Part shown: positions 40,682-49,119 of the stretch, one piece after another
Numbering within the stretch: the stretch's first letter is position 1
Layout of the letters: each line of letters opens with the position of its first letter
NCBI GenBank assembly: GCA_023410875.1
Contig: JAEYPH010000012.1
Span: 18,918 to 82,917, forward strand
Direction: 5' to 3'
Origin: Bacillota bacterium
Lineage (GTDB): Bacteria > Bacillota > Clostridia > Christensenellales > UMGS416
Length of the DNA stretch: 64,000 bases
Notes under the pieces: generated by a model
Seen by the model: the letters and a program-made list of their open reading frames with translations, nothing else
Databases searched by the model: none
Told to the model about the DNA's origin: nothing
Position numbers and translations under genes: made by a program

Positions 40682-41332
40682 TTAATCCTGCTGGGCCCGC
40701 GTAGTGAAGTACACAAACCCTCCGCCCAGAAGCGTCGTCTCCACCCAGAGCTTCAAATCAATCTGCGTACTCTTCCCTTCATCGTACATCACCGCCTGTA
40801 CGCTCTGGCCATCCTCCCCCACTTCCAGCGAGACGATTGTGACCCAGTGCCAGTCGTCCAGATTGTGCAGCTTTCCGTTGGAGAGATTCAGGAATGCCAC
40901 CGGGCAATCCTGCCGAAGACCCTCGGCGATGAACGCGACGACACGGGACAAGTCCGGACGCTCGCAGGCCGCTGTCGGCACACGCAGCAAATGGCTGCTC
41001 AGGCCCGCGCCCACGCAATCCGCCAGCGCCAGCACGCCTTCGCTTAAGATTTCCAGGCGGTTCACGCCGTTCATCGTGGGAGTCACATGTTCCCACACGG
41101 ACTCCATAAGCCCGACGCAGCCGGCCTTGCCGTCTGCGTTGTGGGGGAGCGGTATGCCCTTCACCTTGTGCAGGTACAGCAGCACGGTGGCCGCCACCGT
41201 GGGGCCGCAGCCCGCCATCCTCTGCCAGTTTGTGCCGTACCACTCCTGGTCCAGCCCAAAGCTAACGCTCTCGTTTTCGCTTATGATGTGCAAGCTCTCG
41301 GGCCGGCTCAATGCATAGGTTTGTCTGCTCAA
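40682..41332 (-). CDS. C39-like (papain-fold) cysteine peptidase-type protein
   Basis: This 216-residue protein has WYGTNWQRMAGCGPTVAATV. The GCGP-type nucleophile cysteine near residue 42 is followed by A-A, as in C39_2/DUF domains of papain-like fold. A possible second catalytic region is NLDDWHWVTIVSLEVGED (His near residue 163), and YDEGKSTQIDLKLW comes near the end. Processing of a bacteriocin is unlikely, because no ABC transporter is fused or adjacent. The start is TTG at 41332 with a weak AGGAA site, so the start is uncertain. Confidence 0.65.
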   Translation of the reverse strand: MSRQTYALSRPESLHIISENESVSFGLDQEWYGTNWQRMAGCGPTVAATVLLYLHKVKGIPLPHNADGKAGCVGLMESVWEHVTPTMNGVNRLEILSEGVLALADCVGAGLSSHLLRVPTAACERPDLSRVVAFIAEGLRQDCPVAFLNLSNGKLHNLDDWHWVTIVSLEVGEDGQSVQAVMYDEGKSTQIDLKLWVETTLLGGGFVYFTTRAQQD

Positions 41333-41418
41333 TATTCCTACCCTGTATCTTAAGATAAGATCATATTAATACAGGTTGCTTCCGGAGCCAAGTCCCATGA
41401 TTTGGATGCGCCGATACC

Positions 41419-42294
41419 TCAGCCCCGTTCCAACTCCGCCAACACCGCGTATAGCGTGACCCACCGGCTGGGTTTGCCGACAGCCTCTTTGGGCAGCCAG
41501 CTTTTCTGCAGCGTGCCATCCAGGCGCACGCGTCCCGCTTCGTCGGTGCGCTCCGCCAGCAGCGCCCATGCCTCATCCAGCGCCGGGTGGCGACCGTGGC
41601 CCAGCGCGCATAGGCTTTCCACAATGTTCTGCACGCCCACGCGCATGGTTTCCATGGGGAAGAACGTATCCTGCACGCGCCAGCCCGGACGCATGTCCAA
41701 CACCGGCTGGCGGCCGTCGGCGGTGCGGTAGAAGAGGTCGCGCCGCAGAAAGTAATCGGCCACGCCCTGCGCCGCGGCGAAGGGCACGCCGCGCTTGGCG
41801 CATTCGCCGGCCAGCAGCAGGCCGTGCAGCGCTGCGCGGTAGCAGCTCTTTTTCGGCGGGTTGCGCTTTTGCAGCCGGTGCAGGCAGAACCAGCCGCCGT
41901 CGTCCATTTGGTGGGCGCACAAGGCGTCCAGTCGCTCGCGCACCTGGGGTTCCCCGCCCCGGCCCAGCATGACCAGCGCCCGCAGCGCCAGCGCGTCGCC
42001 GCAGCCGCAGTCCAGCGGCGGCTCCAGCACCCGGCGCACCGCGGGTTCGGCGTCCATGATGTCGCGGGTCAGGCCGCACTCGGCCAGCGCCAACATGTGG
42101 TAAATAAGCCACAGGCCCTTGGTTTCGGTCATCCATGCGGCATTCCGCGCTTGGGGCAGCGCGGCGATGGCAGCAGCCACAGCCTGCTCCCGCTGTTCCG
42201 CGGGGAAGCGGTGCGGCAACTCGGCCATCAGCCGGTGGCGGGTCAATATAAAGGAGGGATCATCCAGCCAGGCCAGGGCGCTTTCGGCATTCAT
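41419..42294 (-). CDS. Prenyltransferase/terpenoid-cyclase-like alpha-toroid protein
   Basis: This 291-residue all-helical protein has repeated pairs such as LMAELPHRFPAEQREQAVAA and MDDGGWFCLH. The latter is a Q-x-D-G-G-W/F-type motif (Q-M-D-D-G-G-W) found in squalene-cyclase and prenyltransferase toroids. TETKGLWLIYHMLALAECG and RVQDTFFPMETMRVGVQNIV complete the pattern. The catalytic Asp-rich motif of true cyclases is not obvious, so a binding or unknown enzymatic role is likely. ATG at 42294 follows AAAGGGGG by 7 bases. Three phased repeats lie upstream. Confidence 0.6.
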   Translation of the reverse strand: MNAESALAWLDDPSFILTRHRLMAELPHRFPAEQREQAVAAAIAALPQARNAAWMTETKGLWLIYHMLALAECGLTRDIMDAEPAVRRVLEPPLDCGCGDALALRALVMLGRGGEPQVRERLDALCAHQMDDGGWFCLHRLQKRNPPKKSCYRAALHGLLLAGECAKRGVPFAAAQGVADYFLRRDLFYRTADGRQPVLDMRPGWRVQDTFFPMETMRVGVQNIVESLCALGHGRHPALDEAWALLAERTDEAGRVRLDGTLQKSWLPKEAVGKPSRWVTLYAVLAELERG

Positions 42295-42313
42295 GGGCAT
42301 GCCCCCTTTGTGC

Positions 42314-42358
42314 GGATATCAACAGGGAACGCACAGGATATCAACAGATTACCAACAG
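42314..42358 (-). promoter_or_regulatory. Phased GGATATCAACAG repeats upstream of the toroid gene
   Basis: GGATATCAACAG occurs at 42314-42325 and 42336-42347 (22 bases apart, two helical turns). A degenerate GATTACCAACAG follows at 42347-42358. Read on the minus strand the unit is CTGTTGATATCC. They sit just before the start of the 42294 gene, a likely regulator-binding array. The rest of the 347-bp gap 42295-42641 has no gene. Confidence 0.5.
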
Positions 42359-42587
42359 GATACCACACAAAGGCGACGGCAGGCTGGCATGTTTGGAAAG
42401 GATTTATGCGGCTGCCGCCACACGCAGCCTATCAAATGCAATTTGAATTTTGCTTCTTCTGCAAAGCAGATGCAGATAGAGATAGGTGCATGATGCAGCT
42501 AAGATAGAATTGCTCAGTAGAACCGACTGAAACCGTTAGTCACAAATGTATATATCTATTGCCTTCGTCTAGGGTAACGTCCAGATA

Positions 42588-42596
42588 TGTTATAAT
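42588..42596 (+). promoter_or_regulatory. Extended -10 promoter of the GH28 gene
   Basis: TGTTATAAT has the TGn extension and a perfect TATAAT, about 45 bases before the start codon. No good -35 hexamer is present at the usual distance. Confidence 0.6.
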
Positions 42597-42641
42597 ACCA
42601 AATATAGACGAAAGAGCTCTGTGAAAGAATAGGAGGAACCG

Positions 42642-43991
42642 ATGGAACGTTATGTTGACATCACCGCCTTCGGGGCGAAGGAAGGCACTGGGCAGGTCTG
42701 CACGGCGGAAATACAGGCCGCCATCGACGAGGCCAACCGCCTGGGCGGGGCCACTGTGCTGGTGCCGCCGGGCACCTTCGTCACCGGCACGCTGCTGCTG
42801 GGCGGCGCTTCGCTGCACCTGATGCGCGGCGCCGTATTGAAGGGTTCGCCCAACCTTGCGGATTACCGGCCCTGCGGCTACCGCCACAACGAGATGGGCG
42901 ACGTGCTGCCGCTGATCTGCTCCATGGAAAGCAGCGGCGTCCGCCTGTCCGGTCAGGGAACCATCGACCTGAACGGCGACCCGTTCTTCGACTTTAGCCT
43001 GGAAACCCTGGCCGGACGCCATGAGGGCCTGACCGAAGAGGAACTGCTGGAATGCCCGGCGGAGCACGGCGCCCGGCCCAACCAGCCCATCTTCTTCTAC
43101 CGGTGCACCAACGTGGCTGTGGAAGGCCTTACGTTGATCAACACCCCCTGCTGGACGCTTACCTTTGTGGAGTGCAGCCAGGTGCGCCTGACCGACCTCA
43201 ACATCGACAACAGCCTGCGCATCCCCAACAACGACGGCGTGCACTTCTGCGGCTGCCGCGACGTGCTGGTGAGGGGCTGCGTGATCACCAGCGGCGACGA
43301 CTGTATCGCCCTGAGCGGCATCACCGATTGGGACGTGCCCTGCGAAAACGTCGTGATCTCCGATTGCATCCTGACTTCCCGCTCCAAAGCCATCGTGATC
43401 GGCTATATGCACAGCATCGTGCGCGATGTCTGCGTCAGCAACGTTGTTATCCGCGGCAGCAACCGGGGCATCTGCATCATGGCCAGCGCCGGCACGGGCC
43501 TGGTGGAGCATGTGGCTGTCAGCAACGTGCGCATCGACACGCGGGTGCCGGCCGGCCACTGGTGGGGAAACGGCGAGCCCATCCTGCTGATGGCAACCTG
43601 GCACCATTTCGACAACTACGATCTGCCGGCGCCCAACCGCAGATTCCCGGTCAGCATCTCCGATGTGCACATTCATCAGGCGGTGTGCACCGGGGAAAAC
43701 GCCATCGGCATCGTGGGGCAGCGGGGCAACATCGACGGCGTGCGCCTGACCGGCCTGTCGGTGCGCCTGAAGGATAGCGAACGTCTGCACCTCAAGGGCC
43801 GGGTGCTGGACATCAGCCCCAGCGCCGGCGAAGCCCGCCTGCCGGAGGAGCCCTGCTGGCTGCTGGTGCAGGAAGCGCGCCATGTTGCGGTAGAGGCGGT
43901 TGTTGCAAAAACGGAACATGGCTGCCGCCCGGTCGCGGCGGTGCGCGATTGCCAGGACTGCGAGATTCATGTCAAGGGTGAGATTGGCTGA
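42642..43991 (+). CDS. GH28 polygalacturonase-like glycoside hydrolase
   Basis: This 449-residue right-handed beta-helix enzyme cuts pectin. The N-terminus YVDITAFGAKEG and AIDEANRLGGATVLVPPGTF match the first helix turns. Catalytic motifs are IPNNDGVHFCGC (N-N-D-G-x-H/D), VITSGDDCIALSG (G-D-D) and SRSKAIVIGY, with later repeats RGSNRGICIMAS and GTGLVEHVAVSN. The usual third motif G-H-G is read here as S-K-A-I-V-I-G-Y, so activity toward plain polygalacturonate is uncertain. No signal peptide is seen, suggesting the substrate is an imported oligomer. ATG 42642 follows AGGAGG. Confidence 0.87.
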   Translation: MERYVDITAFGAKEGTGQVCTAEIQAAIDEANRLGGATVLVPPGTFVTGTLLLGGASLHLMRGAVLKGSPNLADYRPCGYRHNEMGDVLPLICSMESSGVRLSGQGTIDLNGDPFFDFSLETLAGRHEGLTEEELLECPAEHGARPNQPIFFYRCTNVAVEGLTLINTPCWTLTFVECSQVRLTDLNIDNSLRIPNNDGVHFCGCRDVLVRGCVITSGDDCIALSGITDWDVPCENVVISDCILTSRSKAIVIGYMHSIVRDVCVSNVVIRGSNRGICIMASAGTGLVEHVAVSNVRIDTRVPAGHWWGNGEPILLMATWHHFDNYDLPAPNRRFPVSISDVHIHQAVCTGENAIGIVGQRGNIDGVRLTGLSVRLKDSERLHLKGRVLDISPSAGEARLPEEPCWLLVQEARHVAVEAVVAKTEHGCRPVAAVRDCQDCEIHVKGEIG

Positions 43992-44027
43992 ACGGCTCTG
44001 CTCCTCAGAGCGTATTTGGTAAGCAGT

Positions 44028-44073
44028 ATGGGCTCCCTTTTACCAGCAGGTAAGGGAGCCCATTTCGCTTTTT
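44028..44073 (+). terminator. Rho-independent terminator after the GH28 gene
   Basis: ATGGGCTCCCTT...A and T...AAGGGAGCCCAT pair over about 13 bp around CCAGCAGG, followed by TTCGCTTTTTG. The remainder of the 310-bp gap up to 44301 holds the znuC promoter only. Confidence 0.82.
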
Positions 44074-44223
44074 GAGGACGCTGCTCTCTTGGCCGGGGGC
44101 TGGCATGATATTCCATATCTGTAGCATGAACCGGAAAGAAGGAAATGATTATTATTCTAGAACACGAATATCTTTCTTGGTTTTGATGTTTTCCCCCTAA
44201 ACCCACTTTCCCAGCCGTCCCCT

Positions 44224-44252
44224 GACTTTTCCCACACTTTAGGGTATAATAG
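44224..44252 (+). promoter_or_regulatory. Sigma-A type promoter of the znuC-znuB-zur operon
   Basis: CTGACT at 44224-44229 and a perfect TATAAT at 44247-44252 are separated by 17 bases, about 50 bases before the znuC-like start. A classical TCGTAATNATTACGA Zur box was looked for and not seen. Confidence 0.6.
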
Positions 44253-44301
44253 CACATATACGCGAATGCCTTGCATTTGTAAAAAATGAAGAAGGAACTA
44301 C

Positions 44302-45081
44302 ATGGCAACCATACGAGAAGGCGCGGCGTGTACGGGGCTGTGCTGCACAAAGATACACGACTTCGGCGTGAGCTTCGGCGGTCACGTGATCCTGCACGGC
44401 GTAAACCTGCACATCCACTGCGGTGAGCTCACGGCGCTCATAGGCCCCAACGGCGCGGGCAAGTCCACGCTGCTCAAGGCCATACTGGGCGAGGTGCGCC
44501 ACACCGGCACGCTGAGCTTTTTGGATGAGAAGAACCTGCACACGCAGCCGGTCATGGGCTATGTGCCCCAGCAGCTGCCCATCGACGCCTTCGCGCCCAC
44601 CAGCGTGATGGACCTCTTCGCCGCGACCCACCGCCGCCCGGCGTGGCTGGGCGCGAGCCGGGCCGCACGGAAGCGGGCGCTGGAGGGCCTGGAGCGCGTG
44701 GACGCCGCAGCGCTCATAGACCGGCGGCTGGGCGCTTTGAGTGGCGGCGAGATGCAGCGGGTGCTGCTGGCGCTGGCGCTGGACCCGCTGCCGGACCTGC
44801 TGCTGCTGGATGAACCGGTCAGCGGCATCGACATGCTGGGCCTGGAGCGCTTCTACGCCACCGTCAGCGACCTGCGCCAGCGGCTGGACCTTTCCATTCT
44901 GCTGGTGAGCCACGACCTGGACATGGTGGCCCGCCACGCTGACCGCGTCATCGTGCTCAACGGCACCGTGGTGACCCAGGGCCCGCCGGACCAGGTGTTC
45001 GCTGACCGGCGCACGATGGAGCTCTTCGGCCAAGCATGGTTCGCCCAGCATCACGCAGGAGAAGGGGAGGACCATGCTTGA
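44302..45081 (+). CDS. Metal ABC transporter ATP-binding protein (ZnuC-like)
   Basis: This 259-residue ABC ATPase has Walker A IGPNGAGKSTLLKAIL, Q-loop GYVPQQLPID and the signature LSGGEMQRVLLALAL. Walker B is LLLLDEPVSGID and the switch His lies in LLVSHDLDM. The Q-Q and D-E-P-x-x-G-(I/V)-D pattern is typical of zinc/manganese transporters. The operon has the membrane subunit directly after it (8-base overlap) and a Fur-family regulator. The periplasm-facing binding protein gene is missing. ATG 44302 follows AAGGA. Confidence 0.9.
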   Translation: MATIREGAACTGLCCTKIHDFGVSFGGHVILHGVNLHIHCGELTALIGPNGAGKSTLLKAILGEVRHTGTLSFLDEKNLHTQPVMGYVPQQLPIDAFAPTSVMDLFAATHRRPAWLGASRAARKRALEGLERVDAAALIDRRLGALSGGEMQRVLLALALDPLPDLLLLDEPVSGIDMLGLERFYATVSDLRQRLDLSILLVSHDLDMVARHADRVIVLNGTVVTQGPPDQVFADRRTMELFGQAWFAQHHAGEGEDHA

Positions 45082-45919
45082 TTGGTGGTATGCCCTGACC
45101 AATGCGATCCTCCCCTTCGAGTGGGCGCGCAACGAATTCATGAAGAACGCGCTGCTGGCCGTGCTGCTGCTTTCGCCGCTGATGGGCGTGCTGGGCACCA
45201 TGGTCGTCAGCAACCGCATGGCGTTCTTCTCCGACAGCCTGGGCCACGGCGCCTTCACCGGCATCGCCATCGGCGCGCTTCTGGGCGCTTCGCTGCCGTG
45301 GGTGTCGGCCATCGCCTTTTCGGTGCTGTTTGCCGTGGGCATCACGTGGATACAGCACCGCGGCACGGCATCCTCGGACACCATCATCAGCGTGTTTTCC
45401 TCCACGGCGGTGGCGCTGGGCCTGGTGCTGCTGACGCTGGGGGGCAGCATTTCCAAGTTCTCCGCGCTGCTGGTCGGCGATCTGCTGAGCGTGCAGGCCG
45501 CCGACATCGCGCTGCTGGCTGCGGTGCTGCTGGCGGTGCTCATCGTGTGGGTTGTGCTCTTTAACCGCGTGCTGCTTATGAGTGTCAATCCTTCGCTGGC
45601 TGCCAGCCGCGGCGTGGGCACGCTGGGCGTGCAGATGGCCTTCACGATCGCCGTGGCCGTGGTCGTCACGGTCAGCATACAGTGGGTGGGCCTGCTGCTC
45701 GTAAATTCGCTGCTGGTGCTGCCGGCGGCGGCGGCGCGCAACGTGGCCGGCAACGTGCGCTCCTACCACGGGTGGAGCGTGGCGCTGGCGCTGGTGTCCG
45801 GCGTGGGGGGGCTCATCGCGTCCTACTATGCCGGGGCGGCTTCCGGCGCGGTCATCGTGTTGGCGGCGGCGGCGCTGTTTTTTATGACCTTCGCGCTGCG
45901 CGGGCGTCTGCGCGGCTGA
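45074..45919 (+). CDS. Metal ABC transporter permease (ZnuB-like)
   Basis: This 281-residue membrane protein has about 8-9 hydrophobic helices. It carries the ZnuB/MntB block MAFFSDSLGHGAFTGIAIG (S-D-S-L-G-H-(G/A)) plus LVLLTLGGSISKFSALLVGD and SVNPSLAASRGVG. It should form the metal channel for the ZnuC-like ATPase. ATG 45074 lies inside the end of the ATPase gene. It is followed 14 bases later by the Fur-family gene. Confidence 0.9.
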   Translation: MLDWWYALTNAILPFEWARNEFMKNALLAVLLLSPLMGVLGTMVVSNRMAFFSDSLGHGAFTGIAIGALLGASLPWVSAIAFSVLFAVGITWIQHRGTASSDTIISVFSSTAVALGLVLLTLGGSISKFSALLVGDLLSVQAADIALLAAVLLAVLIVWVVLFNRVLLMSVNPSLAASRGVGTLGVQMAFTIAVAVVVTVSIQWVGLLLVNSLLVLPAAAARNVAGNVRSYHGWSVALALVSGVGGLIASYYAGAASGAVIVLAAAALFFMTFALRGRLRG

Positions 45920-45933
45920 AAGGAGAACTCAAG

Positions 45934-46359
45934 ATGCAAGAATTGGAGTCCGCTCTGCGGCGCGCCGGCGTAAAACCCACGCGCCACCGCCTTTCGGTGC
46001 TGGGCGTGCTGTGCTCCGCTGCGGGGCCTTTGTCCGCCGAGCAGGTGTATATGGCCCTGCGGGAGGGTGGCGTGCAGATCAACCTGTCCTCGGTGTATCG
46101 CGCGCTGGAGCTGCTGCACGAAAAGGGGCTGCTCACGCGCATGAGCGCCGGCCCCGACGGCCGCGCGCTGTATGAGCCCTCCACCGCCGAACACCGGCAC
46201 AACCTGATCTGCTCCCAGTGCCACCGGGCCATCCCGATCCCCGGCTGCCCGCTGCACGGCTATGAGCAAGACATTGCCCGGGAAATGGGCTTTGACGTGA
46301 CCGGCCACCGCATCGAAATCTACGGCGTGTGCAAGGATTGCCGACAACAGCGTCCATAA
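45934..46359 (+). CDS. Fur-family transcriptional regulator (Zur/PerR-type)
   Basis: This 141-residue metal-dependent repressor has a winged helix (TRHRLSVLGVLCSAAGPLSA and INLSSVYRALELLHEKGLL), the hinge, then HRHNLICSQCHRAIPIPGCP and VCKDCRQ. The two CxxC pairs form the structural zinc site. Context with the metal transporter genes makes Zur most likely, with Fur or PerR as alternatives. ATG 45934 follows AAAGGAG. It presumably controls the operon in which it sits. Confidence 0.9.
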   Translation: MQELESALRRAGVKPTRHRLSVLGVLCSAAGPLSAEQVYMALREGGVQINLSSVYRALELLHEKGLLTRMSAGPDGRALYEPSTAEHRHNLICSQCHRAIPIPGCPLHGYEQDIAREMGFDVTGHRIEIYGVCKDCRQQRP

Positions 46360-46399
46360 AAATCCATGCGCACATTTTACCTTTGATCGGTTCAGAATA

Positions 46400-46408
46400 T
46401 GGTATACT
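46400..46408 (+). promoter_or_regulatory. Extended -10 promoter of the GGDEF/HD-GYP gene
   Basis: TGGTATACT has the TGn extension and TATACT, 36 bases before the start. TTGATC at 46383-46388 is too close for a standard -35. Confidence 0.5.
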
Positions 46409-46443
46409 ACCGAAGTTAACTCAGCGATTGGTAGGAACTGGGT

Positions 46444-49119
46444 ATGTTGCAGCCGTTTGAGAAGGCGCCGACGGGCTTTGCCGTGTGCAGGGCCCTCTTT
46501 GACGACGGGCGCATGCTGCGTGACTTCGCCATGGAGGACGCCAACCCGGCCTTCCAGCGCCTGCTCGGTCTCCAACCGGCCGAGACCGCCCAGGGGTTGC
46601 GCGCCATCCTGACAAAGCTTTCCCTGGCCAGCCAAGACTGGCTGGAATTTTTGCGCAGCGCGGCCATTGGCGGGCATAGCATCGCCATGCTGCTGTATGT
46701 GCCGGCCGTGGGCCGCTCGCTGCAATTTGACGCCTACCCCTGCGGGCGCCAGCGCTGCGTGCTGCAGGTGACCGACGTAACAGAAGACATGTTCTCCCTA
46801 TACAAGCTGAACTCCATGTTGACCGCCGTGGATGAGTACATCTTCGAGTATGACGGCGACTACCGCTGTCTGAGCGTGTTTTCCTCCGACGGGCGCTTTC
46901 TGGGCCACGACAAGGAGTATTACGTCGGCAAGACCGTGCGCGAGACCATGGGCGGGCTGTGGCCCATGTATGAGAACGCCTTCGCCGAGACCCGGGATAC
47001 CCGCGCCAAGGTGCGCATCGAGTATGAGGCCGACACGCCCGAGGGCGTGCGCTGGTTCGGCGCGGACATCCTGACCATCAGCAATCTGGACGGCCAGGAG
47101 CGTTTTTACGCCGCCGTCAACGACATCACGGCTGTTGTGGAGGCCGGTCGCGACCTGACCCAGGAAAACTTCAAGCTGTCCATCATCAACCGCCTGGTGC
47201 AGCAGGTCAACTCCCGCATGGGCATCGAACAGGTCATCCGCGAGATCGTGGATACGATCTACAGCTACTACGTGGAATACCGCATCGGTTTTGTCATGCT
47301 GGACGAAGACAACATGCTTCAGTTCCTGTATACGAGGGTGCCCGAGGGCATGCCGGACATCACCGGTCAGTCGGTGGACATGAACGCCGCGCCGGCCTAT
47401 ACCGACGCGCTGCGGGCGCACAAGCCCTTCGTCAGCGACGATGTGGCGGCAGACCCGCGGCTGCGGGCCATGGCCGCCCGCCTGCAGGAGCTGCAGTCCG
47501 CTGCTTTTCTGCACATGCCCATGCGATACCCCCAGCGGGTGGCGGGGGCGCTGACGATGACCAACCCTTCGCCCCACCCGTGGACGCCCTACGAGAAGGA
47601 GCTTCTGCGGGAGATCGCCGCGATCATGGAGCTGGCCATCGAGAAAGCCTTCGAGGAGGAGAACCGCAAGCGCACCGAGGACGTGCTCAGCGCCGAAAAG
47701 GAGCGCCTGCGCATCACGCTGCAGTGCATCGGCGACGGCGTCATCGCCACCGACAGCCAGGGCATCGTGACGATACTCAACGGCGTGGCCGAAACGCTGA
47801 CCGGCTGGTCCGCCGGCGAAGCCCAGGGCCACCCCAGCGAGCGGGTGTGCCCGCTATCCGATGAAAACACCGGCGCAGCGCTGGAAGACCCGGTGCGGCG
47901 GGCGCTGGCCGCGGCCGCCCGCGCGCAGCTGCCGGAAAACGCCATGCTGCGCTCCCGCGATGGCCAGCATTACGCGGTGTCCGGCTCGGCTTCGCCGATG
48001 CTGGACGCTGCCGGCGCCGTCACCGGCGTGGTGCTAGTGTTCCGCGACGTCACCGAAGACAAGCGCCGCCAGCGGGAGATCACCTATCTGAGCTATCACG
48101 ACGCGCTGACGGGCTTATATAACCGCACGTTTTTCGATGAGGAGCTGCGCCGTCTCAACACCGACCGCCAGCTGCCCATATCGGTCATCATGGGCGACGT
48201 CAACGGCCTGAAGCTGGCCAACGACGTGTTCGGCCATGCCGAGGGCGACCGCGTGCTCATCACCATCGCCCGCATCCTGACCGAGAGCACCCGCAGCGAC
48301 GACATCCTGGCCCGCATCGGCGGCGATGAATTCTGCGTGCTGCTGCCCAAAACCAGCAGCGCCGCCGCCCAGAGCATCTGTCGGCGCATCCTGCGCCGGT
48401 GCCGAGAATATGCCGAGCGCGCCGACGTCATCACGCCGCCCTCCATCTCCATGGGCGTGGCCACCAAGACCGATGCCGGCCAGGACATTGCCGACACGCT
48501 CAAGACCGCCGAGCAGCTGATGTACAAGCGCAAGCTGCTGGAGAGCAAGAGCGTGCACAACTCCATCCTGTCCGCGATCCTCTCCACGCTGTATGAGAAG
48601 AGCCATGAGGCCCAGGAGCACACCGCCCGCCTGGCCGCCCACGCCCGCGCCATGGGCCTGAGCCTGGGGCTCACCGAGGAGCAGCTCAACGATCTGGAGC
48701 TGTTCAGCATTCTGCACGACATCGGCAAGATCGCTGTGGACGACCGCGTGCTGCTAAAGCCCGGCCCCTTGACCGACACCGAGCGCGAGGAGGTGCGCCG
48801 CCACAGCGAGACCGGCTATCGCGTGGTGCGCTCTTCACCGGAGATATCCCACGTGGCGGACCTGATACTGGCCCACCATGAGGACTGGGATGGCGGCGGC
48901 TATCCCCAGGGCTTGCGGGGCGAGGGCATCCCGCTGCTGGCGCGCATCCTGCGGGTGGCCGACGCCTACGACGCCATGACTCACGACCAGCCCTACCGGC
49001 CTGCCCTGCCCCAGGAGCAGGCGCTGCGGGAGCTGCGGGAGCACGCCGGCAAGCAGTTCGACCCCGACATCGTGCGGCTGTTCCTGGACATTCTGGAAGC
49101 GGAGATGCAAAACCCATGA
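46444..49119 (+). CDS. PAS-PAS-GAF-PAS-GGDEF-HD-GYP cyclic-di-GMP sensor protein
   Basis: This 891-residue soluble protein senses and turns over c-di-GMP. It has PAS-like regions at about 10-110 and 120-235, a GAF domain at about 250-410 and a PAS at about 425-540. A GGDEF domain follows at about 550-690, with intact ARIGGDEFCVLLP and an R-S-D-D inhibitory site exactly five residues before it. The HD-GYP domain at about 700-891 has LHDIGKIAVDD, EVRRHSETGYRVV, AHHEDWDGGGYPQGL and LRVADAYDAM. Both catalytic motifs look active. ATG 46444 has TAGGAA upstream. The asparaginase starts in its last 4 bases. Confidence 0.92.
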   Translation: MLQPFEKAPTGFAVCRALFDDGRMLRDFAMEDANPAFQRLLGLQPAETAQGLRAILTKLSLASQDWLEFLRSAAIGGHSIAMLLYVPAVGRSLQFDAYPCGRQRCVLQVTDVTEDMFSLYKLNSMLTAVDEYIFEYDGDYRCLSVFSSDGRFLGHDKEYYVGKTVRETMGGLWPMYENAFAETRDTRAKVRIEYEADTPEGVRWFGADILTISNLDGQERFYAAVNDITAVVEAGRDLTQENFKLSIINRLVQQVNSRMGIEQVIREIVDTIYSYYVEYRIGFVMLDEDNMLQFLYTRVPEGMPDITGQSVDMNAAPAYTDALRAHKPFVSDDVAADPRLRAMAARLQELQSAAFLHMPMRYPQRVAGALTMTNPSPHPWTPYEKELLREIAAIMELAIEKAFEEENRKRTEDVLSAEKERLRITLQCIGDGVIATDSQGIVTILNGVAETLTGWSAGEAQGHPSERVCPLSDENTGAALEDPVRRALAAAARAQLPENAMLRSRDGQHYAVSGSASPMLDAAGAVTGVVLVFRDVTEDKRRQREITYLSYHDALTGLYNRTFFDEELRRLNTDRQLPISVIMGDVNGLKLANDVFGHAEGDRVLITIARILTESTRSDDILARIGGDEFCVLLPKTSSAAAQSICRRILRRCREYAERADVITPPSISMGVATKTDAGQDIADTLKTAEQLMYKRKLLESKSVHNSILSAILSTLYEKSHEAQEHTARLAAHARAMGLSLGLTEEQLNDLELFSILHDIGKIAVDDRVLLKPGPLTDTEREEVRRHSETGYRVVRSSPEISHVADLILAHHEDWDGGGYPQGLRGEGIPLLARILRVADAYDAMTHDQPYRPALPQEQALRELREHAGKQFDPDIVRLFLDILEAEMQNP

